Assembly: GCA_045617105.1 (NCBI GenBank)
Contig: JAZLHW010000058.1
Location: 1-21,769 of the forward strand
Length of the DNA: 21,769 nt
Direction of reading: 5' to 3'
Source of the DNA: CALELM01 sp045617105
Lineage (GTDB): Bacteria; Bacillota; Negativicutes; Selenomonadales; Selenomonadaceae
Notes under the pieces: model-generated
Seen by the model: only the letters and a program-made list of their open reading frames with translations
What the model was told of the DNA's origin: nothing
The model's database searches: none
Position numbers and translations under genes: made by a program
Shown: in pieces, positions 1-8,000 of the stretch
Layout of the letters: every line of letters starts with the position of its first letter
Position numbering within the stretch: position 1 is the stretch's first letter

Positions 1-140
1 TGTTCAAGAAAATGCTATAAGCATTTTCCCTCCAATTCGCGTTTCAACGAAGCGGGAGATATGCTCACCGCTTGTTAAAATTTGATTTCCCCCACTTACA
101 GCAAGCTGTTGAAGAAGGGGACATCTTTAGCTTCGTTATA
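1..140 (-). repeat. Repeat copy A (inverted, cut by window start)
   Basis: This is the reverse complement of the ~150-bp repeat seen five more times in the window. It runs from the element's right part (the window begins inside it, about 11 bases short of the right end) to its left end CTTCGTTATA at 131-140. All three internal hairpins are present. The loop of the AAAATGC/GCATTTT hairpin reads TTATA on the element strand, unlike the other copies. It is the only copy in reverse orientation and lies upstream of the flagellin promoter. No coding function is seen. Confidence 0.93.
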
Positions 141-210
141 ATGCTTTGGATCAGGAAAAAGCAACGCATACTCCGCCTTACCGGAATTTAGCAAAATTAA
201 AATTTTTATT

Positions 211-237
211 TAAGCTATGGCAGTGTTCTTTCGATAT
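211..237 (+). promoter_or_regulatory. Sigma-28-type (SigD/FliA) promoter of the flagellin gene
   Basis: TAAG at 211-214 is followed after exactly 15 bases by TTCGATAT at 230-237. The known flagellar sigma consensus is TAAA, about 15 bases, then GCCGATAT, so the match is close in both boxes and in spacing. It would give a leader of about 75 nt before the flagellin start. Assignment rests on sequence match plus the flagellin directly downstream. Confidence 0.72.
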
Positions 238-319
238 GCTTAGTGAGAAAAACAATGAACAGGTTGCAATAAAACTTTAGAACATGGATGTTGTTTGTTT
301 ATAATAGGAGGATACGGTC

Positions 320-1645
320 ATGGCTATGGTAGTGAAGAATAATATGCAGGCGAAGCGGACGCTCAATGAGCTGAACCGCAATGAGGGCAATCTCAAGAAA
401 GCGATGAAGAAGCTTTCCACTGGAATGAAGATCAACAGTGCGGCAGATGATGCATCGGGGCTTTCGATTGCAGAGCGTATGCATGTTCAGATGCGCAGCC
501 TTGATCAGGATAACTCCAATGTGCAGAATGGTTCGGCGATGCTTCGGACGGCAGAGGGCGCTGTGCAGAGTACGGTAGAGGTTCTCACGACCCTGAAGGA
601 GAAGGCGATCAACGCAGCGAATGATTCGAACACGGATGCGGATCGCGCTACCATTCAGAAGGAGTTCAACCAGCTGATCGACCAGTTGGACGAGAATGCT
701 GATGTCCGTTACAACGGGCAGGCGCTTTTGGACGGATCGAAGAATCATGTGGTGAATGAGCCGGGGACGAAAACTTACTTGGCGAATTCGCATTTTCGCT
801 CGGATACGGATGTGTATAGCCCGATGACGGTGATGAGTGATGACTCGGGGGCAAGTCTTGGAATCCAAGAGGACGATACCATGACACTGTCCTATGTAAA
901 GGATGGCAAGACCTATACGAAGTCTTTGAGTCCTATTGGGAATAGTTCCTTGTATGATGCAATGTATGAATTGTGTTCTAAGGAGAGTGGATCACCGGAC
1001 TTAGCAGTAAATGATGATTTTAGCAGTTACATTGGCAGGGATCGTGTAGGAAATAAAGTGTATACACCGGATGGAATGCCTGCATTGACGCTGCATGCAA
1101 CGAAGGCAGGAGTGACTGAACAGATTTCGGGCGTAACGGTAAGCTTTACGAGGTCGGATGGGACACCGAACCGCTCGGCAAATACGGTGTTCAATGATTT
1201 CCAAGAGGTGATCCGTGCAGAGATTCCGTCAGGTGACAATGCCATCGTGATCCAGTCGGGAACGAAGTCAAACCAAGCGGTCAAGATGTCACTTTCGGAT
1301 ATGCGTGCTACGGCACTTGGCCTCAAGAGCTTCGATGGGAGCTATTTGAGCATTTCCAATCAGGAATGTGCCAATGCCGCTATCAATGTCATCGATGCGG
1401 CATTAAAGAAGGCAACCGACCAGATTACGGATATCGGTGCAACGAACAGCCGTCTGGATTTCACCTCGTCCAACGTGGTGCTTTCCAGCAACAACGTTCA
1501 GGCTTCCATGTCCACGATTCAGGATGCGGATATGGCGGCAGAAATGACGCAGTACACGAAGTACAATGTTATCACGCAGGCGGCGCAGTCGATGCTTTCG
1601 CAGGCAAACCAAAACAGTTCCGCTGTTCTCAGCCTGCTTCAATAA
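320..1645 (+). CDS. fliC: Flagellin (flagellar filament subunit)
   Basis: This encodes a 441-residue flagellin, the subunit exported through the flagellar type III apparatus and polymerised into the filament. The N-terminal D0/D1 region (about 1-140) has the conserved LSTGMKINSAADDASGLSI stretch and NVQNGSAMLRTAEGA. The C-terminal D1/D0 region (about 355-441) carries TDIGATNSRLDF, DADMAAEMTQYTK and the typical end QANQNSSAVLSLLQ. The middle part (about 145-350) is the variable surface-exposed domain and is larger than in the shortest flagellins. The start is set by AGGAGG at 306-311, eight bases before ATG. The gene appears monocistronic: it has its own sigma-28-type promoter and its own terminator, and no other flagellar gene is in view. 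Confidence 0.97.
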   Translation: MAMVVKNNMQAKRTLNELNRNEGNLKKAMKKLSTGMKINSAADDASGLSIAERMHVQMRSLDQDNSNVQNGSAMLRTAEGAVQSTVEVLTTLKEKAINAANDSNTDADRATIQKEFNQLIDQLDENADVRYNGQALLDGSKNHVVNEPGTKTYLANSHFRSDTDVYSPMTVMSDDSGASLGIQEDDTMTLSYVKDGKTYTKSLSPIGNSSLYDAMYELCSKESGSPDLAVNDDFSSYIGRDRVGNKVYTPDGMPALTLHATKAGVTEQISGVTVSFTRSDGTPNRSANTVFNDFQEVIRAEIPSGDNAIVIQSGTKSNQAVKMSLSDMRATALGLKSFDGSYLSISNQECANAAINVIDAALKKATDQITDIGATNSRLDFTSSNVVLSSNNVQASMSTIQDADMAAEMTQYTKYNVITQAAQSMLSQANQNSSAVLSLLQ

Positions 1646-1652
1646 GAGGGAA

Positions 1653-1679
1653 AAAGGATCACGGGGGTGGTCCTTTTTT
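1653..1679 (+). terminator. Rho-independent terminator of flagellin
   Basis: AAAGGATCAC (1653-1662) pairs with GTGGTCCTTT (1667-1676) with one G-T pair around a GGGG loop, followed by a T run. It lies seven bases after the flagellin stop. Confidence 0.9.
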
Positions 1680-1747
1680 CATAGGCAGATCTCTAAGTTT
1701 TTCCTTTTCCAAAACAGAAAAAACATGGGCTTTTTGCCATTGTTTTA

Positions 1748-1756
1748 TGGTATAAT
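1748..1756 (+). promoter_or_regulatory. Possible extended -10 promoter upstream of repeat B and tpsA
   Basis: TGGTATAAT fits the extended -10 form TGnTATAAT. No good -35 box is present at the usual distance. A transcript from here would run through repeat B into the tpsA gene. The call is weak because it rests on a single nine-base match. Confidence 0.35.
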
Positions 1757-1771
1757 ACAGGGTGATACATA

Positions 1772-1920
1772 ATAACGAAGCTAAAGATGTCCTCTTCTTC
1801 AACAGCTTGCTGTAAGTGGGGGAAATCAAATTTTAACAAGCGGTGAGCAAACTTTCGCTTCGTTGAAACGCAAATTGGAGGGAAAATGCTTATGGCATTT
1901 TCTTGAACAATGGCGTTATA
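1772..1920 (+). repeat. Repeat copy B
   Basis: This is a full-length copy between the flagellin terminator and tpsA. Its left end reads AATAACGAAGC (one base off the TATAACG seen elsewhere) and its right end GGCGTTATA. The second hairpin differs from the other copies: after AAGCGGTGAG the sequence is CAAACTTTCGCTT instead of CATATCTCCCGCTT, so only AAGCG/CGCTT pairs. The 1646-2012 interval holds this repeat, the flagellin terminator and the tpsA leader; no gene is seen there. Confidence 0.95.
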
Positions 1921-2012
1921 GAAGGCACATCGGCAGCAGATGTGTCGTGCGAGTGAGAAAATCGTTTGGAATTTGATGGATTTATGCATAAATTTTATAG
2001 GGGTAGATGGTT

Positions 2013-5000
2013 ATGAACGTTTCATCATGGAATCGAAAGGATCGGTTGACCCTGCAGGTCAGCCTTGGCTTGATGACCGGCATGTTCAGCATGGTGCCGG
2101 TCGCTTTTGGTGCGCCTGTTCTGGACAATGTAAAGGCAGGCGGAGCAACGGTATCTACGGATGGATTGAATATCCAAAGCGAAACGACGGACAATATCAT
2201 TGCATGGAAGGACTTTTCGGTAAAGCACGATGAAACTGTTAAGTTCGATAATGGTGCAAAAACGAACAACTACCTTAACGTGGTTACGGGAACGGCGACC
2301 TCCATGATCGACGGCAGGATTCAGGGAGGAAAAGATGTCTATCTCGTCAATACGAACGGCGTGATGATCGGAAAGGATGCTGCAATCGATGTAGGGAGCT
2401 TCTATGTCTCCACTTCTGAGGAGACAAAGAATGCTGCTTTGCGGGATGGGGCAACGGTAAGCGCTGCAATTATCACGGGCAATGCAGGCAGCGGAGCGGC
2501 AGACGTGGTAAATTTGGGGTCGATTCAGGCAGATAAGGTAGTTGTGGATGGCAGGAATATTCGTTTTCTGAATTCTGACAACATAACGACATCGGCGAAT
2601 AATGTGACACTGTCTGCTAATAGCTCCAAGGGCGGATATATCCATGTTGGAAATACAGATGGGCATAATGCAGGGTATACGGGAAACGTTGTTTATTATC
2701 AGCTTGTAAATAATGCGAATGAATTGCGGGACATGAATAATAGCCTGTCACAGAACTATATGCTTTCGCAGGATATTGATATGAAAGGCGAATCGTTTAC
2801 CCCTATTGGCACTTCTTCTTCTCCGTTTAGGGGAAGCTTTGACGGAATGTTCTATGAGATACAGAATTTAAGCGTTAGTATCAAGGGGAGTGCAGGTCTG
2901 TTTGGTGTGGCAGATGGCGGCAGGATTGAAAATGTCGGACTTAAAAATGCTGTGATAGAATCTACTGCAAGTGGAAAGTCGAAAATTGCTGGGGGTATTG
3001 TTGGAAGTGCCAGCAATTTAACGATTCAAAATGTGTATAACGAAAAAGGTGAAAATGGTAAGGTTACAGGACTCAATTATTATACTGGCGGTTTGGTAGG
3101 GCTGGCAGGGAATGTTACGATATCCAGCTCGTATAATACGTCAACATCTGCTGGAGCTGGTATTTTGGGAAGTGCAGACTCTGGTAGCATTACGATACAG
3201 GACGTATATAATACAGGTAAAAATGATAAGTATGGTATGATATCGCGGGTATCCGACGAAGACCCTCCATCAATAAAATTGTCACGGGTATATACGACAG
3301 AAGGGAATGTTTCGGTTTCAGGTGGTGATGGATCTGATTGCGTGCAAGTAACCCAAGCCAAACCTATGAATAAGCTTTCTGATTGGAACAGTAATACTGT
3401 TTTCGGCTCAAATATCAGTGAGGTTGGCGGTGAGGATACGCCTTGGAGGTTTGTTAATGATGGGAAGAGTCTGCCTATTTTGACTGCCTTTCTTAAAGGT
3501 ACTGTGCAGGCGACCTATGATTACTCCACGATGAACGGGACGAAGTCCAATGGCGGAGTGGACGTGGAGCGTGTCTATGACGGCACAGAGGCAAACTTGT
3601 CCAATATCTCTCTGTCAGGTGGTGTGGATCCGTCTGCCGTTACGGCAGTAACAGGAAAGATAAATGCAGAGCGGTATGCGAAGGATTCTACGAACTACAA
3701 TAAGGAAGGAAATTTTGCCATCTTAACGCAGAACGATGCACAGCATGGCTATGATATCGCAGGGGGCAATCTGACCATCGTTCGCCGCAAGGTAATGGCA
3801 ACGGCATCCTCAACGGAAGATCCTATCGTCAGCAAGCAATACGATGGAAAGGCATCTGTCTCTGCAGGAGGGACGATTGAAAGTGATATCGTAGATGCCA
3901 GCGGAGACACGGGTATCATTGCGGCAGATAAGGACAAGGTAACCATCAGTGCTACGAATGTTACACAGACCTACTATAAGACAGGGACAAAAAAGGGAGA
4001 GGAAACTGAGGCAGATCAAGACAGTACCGTTGGGAAGAACAAGCATGTGGTGGTCAATTATGCTGGGTTGAGTTTGGCAAATAAGACAGGCTATGCAGGG
4101 GTGGCAGAAAATTACGACCTCTCGGTAAATACTGCCAATTTCACCTCAGAACAGGGTTGTATTACGCCGAGAGAGCTGATCATATCTCTGAATACTTCTG
4201 AGGGGATCGATAAAGTCTATGATGGCACGACAAAAGTAGATGACACTTATCAGGCGAATACTAATCTTCGTATAAATGGAGAAGCACTGAAAGAAACTGG
4301 CAATAAGACAGGAGTTATGGAGGATACGATCAAGATCGGCTATAACAAAGATCTCCTTGCCTATGAGAATCCCAACGCAGGGGAAAAGTCCATTACCTAT
4401 GGCGGGATCACGATTCTTGAACCAACCTCCGCTGTTGCCAAGAACTATCTCTTGAAGGACACAAAGGGCAATATTGTTTACGATGCAACGGGGTACTATG
4501 AAGGATACGATGAGCAGGGAGAGCGTGGCTCCAAGAGCGTAAACGCAACGGGAGAGATCTTCAAGCGTCATATTGATAAGGATAAATTTCAAATCTATCA
4601 GAATGGAAAGCTTGCCGATACGAGCAAGGTTTATGATGGAACATCTGCTTATGGAGAGGCAACGAACCTGAGTACGGCTGACATTTTGGAAGGGGACAGG
4701 GAAAAAATCACCTTTACCCCAACGGGTAACGGTATATTCAAAGATAGGAATGGGACGGAAACAGCCAAAGCGACTGACAATAACGGTGCGGCACAGATTG
4801 CTTATCAGGTCGAGATTACAGGCGATACTGATGCTATAAATAACTATACCTTTGGTGAAAGTGTGCATGGTGCTGCTGCAATTTCCAATACGGAGGTCAG
4901 TGGTGCGGGCAGGATTGAGAAACGCAAAATCTACCTTGCCCTAGAACAGAGTACAAATATTGATAAGGACTATGACACGACTGCGGATGTCCTAGAGAAA

Positions 5001-8000
5001 TACAAAAAGGATAATGTCGTATATGCGGCTATTTCGGGCTATGACTACAACCGATTGGTGGGTGACGATACTTATACGGTTACGGCTACATACCAAAACA
5101 CGAATGGAGAAGGTGCGGCAAACGTTCGTAGGCAAGATGTCAAAGATGCAAGCACGCCAGTCGTTGAAAATGGCAAGAAGGTTTTCTATACGATTGACAT
5201 TGAGGGAGGAAATGCAGGAAACTATGCCCTGAAAACGGAAACATTAGAGGGTACTGGGAAAATCAACCCACTGGCAGTTCATGCTAAGGTGGATGACGTA
5301 ACGAAGGTCTATGACGGCACGACAGCTGTGACGGAGAATTTGACCGACAAGGCATACTTGGTGGATAAGGACAATCAAAAGATTACCTATGAGGGTGTTT
5401 CTGTCAAGACTGGTGAGGACGGATTGATTGGAACATATGCCAGTGCGAACGTAAATGCTAATAGGGATGGTGGCGGTAAGGTCACTTATACCAATCTGAA
5501 ACTCGAAGGCAACAACTCGATCAACTACGAATTTTCGGATAAGAGTGTAGAGGGCAAGGGAACGATTACACCAAGGGCGATCAATTCCATCGACGATTTG
5601 CTGCCAACATGGGGAAATGATATTCACAAGACCTATGATGGCAAAACAGCAGTTGGAGAGAATGCGAAAGATTATTTGGCACTTGCCGCAAAAGGCGTAA
5701 CAAATGGCTCTCCTATCAACTATGCGATTGCTTCGGCAGATTATAACAGCAAGGATGTTGACACTGCAAAGCAGGTCAGCTATAAGGTAAATCTGGTTGC
5801 GGATACGGATCCGGATACATTTGGTAACTATACATTGACAACAAAAGATCTTACGTTAGAATCGAATCCTGAACAGGTAAAGGCATATATTGCACCGAAG
5901 GATGTTCAGGTTGCTATCGTGAACTCCAATCCAACCAAGGACTATGATGGAACAACAGACCTTCCTACCGACCTCTCTGGCAACAAATTGGTTGGTGAGG
6001 CATTGGTCAATATGACAGGTCTTGTGACGGGCGTAGAAGGTCTGAGTCCAACGAATGCGACCACGGCAGCCTACGATAGCAGGGATGCAGGGGATAAGGG
6101 CGTGATTTATGCCCTTGCGGTTAACGGGGACAGGGTGACGAACTATAACTTCGTTCCTATTGATACGTCAAAGACGGTCACGGCTAACAAGCTTCAAGGG
6201 GCAGGAACGATTGACAAGAGGACAATCGAGATATCCTTTGCGGACGATTTGGCACGTTCCTATATCAAGGATAATGCATCCGCAATGCCAACGAGCTGGA
6301 CAATCACAAATGGCATTGCTGATGATCACCTGACCATTGATACGAGTAAGTTACAGGCATATTACGGTAAATGGAACGACAACAAGTTTACAACTGGTTC
6401 GCATGTGAATTCCACAGAGGGAGTGCCGGAGCAAAAGGATATTCTCTATGCGAACCTCTTGGATTCGTTGAAATCGGATGATGGCAAAGCATCCACGAAC
6501 TATCAATTTGATTTTGGCAACAACACTGCCAACGTGACCTATGAGGATGGCACGACAGGCAGCTTGGTTTCCTATGTCCTGAATCAATCGCAGAATAAGA
6601 TAAATCCGTATGCAGTAAAAGCTGATGAGATTACTTGGAAATGGAATCCTGAATCCAACCCGACGAAGGTATATGATGGCACAACAGGCTTTTCTGCTTA
6701 TGCCGATTACCTCACAGCACATGTTACGCCAATGAATGCAGATTTGGCATATACGGCTGCGGCAAATTATGCTGACAGGAACGCAGGAACAGGAAAGACC
6801 TTGACGGTAGATGAAATTTCTTTGATTGCACCGACAGGTGAACACTCGGATGATTACACCTTGCCGGAATCCGCCGCAATCGCTCCACAGTCAACAGATA
6901 AGGCAATCATCACGCCAAAGGATGTTAAGGTCACTATTGTAAATACCGATCCAACCAAGGTCTATAATGGAACAACAGACCTTCCTACTGACTCCTCTGG
7001 CGATGCATTGGTAACAATGGAAGGCTTGCTGGATGGCGTAGAGAATAAGACTACGGGAGCGTATGCGGATAAGAATGCAGGAGAGAATAAGGATGTCAAC
7101 TATGAGTTGAAGATTTCAGGTCAAGTTGACGGTGAGGAAGAGCTTCTTTCCAACTATAACTTCCTGCCGCAAAACGGTTCTGTATCTGGGAGTACGCTGA
7201 CAGGAAAGGGAACGATTACGCCAAGGGAAATCTTGGTGAAGTTCACGAATGATGTGAAGAGATCCTACTATCAGGGCAATACGTCAGTGACAGACTTCAC
7301 GGGGACAATTACGGGAGCGGACGGCAGGGAGGATGCCGTGGCAATGGCTGATGGGTTGTCATTGGACAATGAATTGGTCAAGGCATATTACGGTATATGG
7401 GATGACAATGCAAAAACCTTTACGACCAGTTCCCATGTAACGGAGAACGGTGAGAACCGCAAGGACGTTATCTATACGAGTGAATCTGGGAACTTGCTGA
7501 CGGCAATTAAGAACTCTTCTGGCGAATATAATGACGGAAACTATAAGCTTACGGGAATTTCGAAGGATGCCGAGCTTCATGCAGAGGCAGGCTCTACGGA
7601 AACACCATCGAAGGCAAGCAGCTATGTCATTAACACGAGCGACAATCAAATTACACCGTATACATTCACGGCAGAGCAGGTTACATGGACTAAGAAGGCT
7701 GATGTAGCTGATAAGGAATATAATGCAAAAACGGATGTAGCTGGAACAGCGCAGGATTACCTTACGGCTTCACTGGCAGGTGCTGGCATTACAAACCTTG
7801 CGTATACGGCGGATATTGCCTATGTGGATAAGAATGCAGGAGAGAATAAGACCGTCAACTATGCCAACATCCAGCTGGTGACACCGAAAGAGCATGCAGA
7901 TGATTACCAAATGACGGGCGGCACCTTTGAGATACCGGTGGGTGAGAAGGTTACGGGCAAGATTACGCCGAAGCTTATCGAGGTCAAGACCGATGGCTAT

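Noticed and set aside
109..142. Promoter at the left end of repeat A facing flagellin (TATAAT at 137-142)
   Set aside because: The only candidate -35 box, TTGAAG at 109-114, is 22 bases away, too far. The sigma-28-type promoter downstream explains flagellin expression better.
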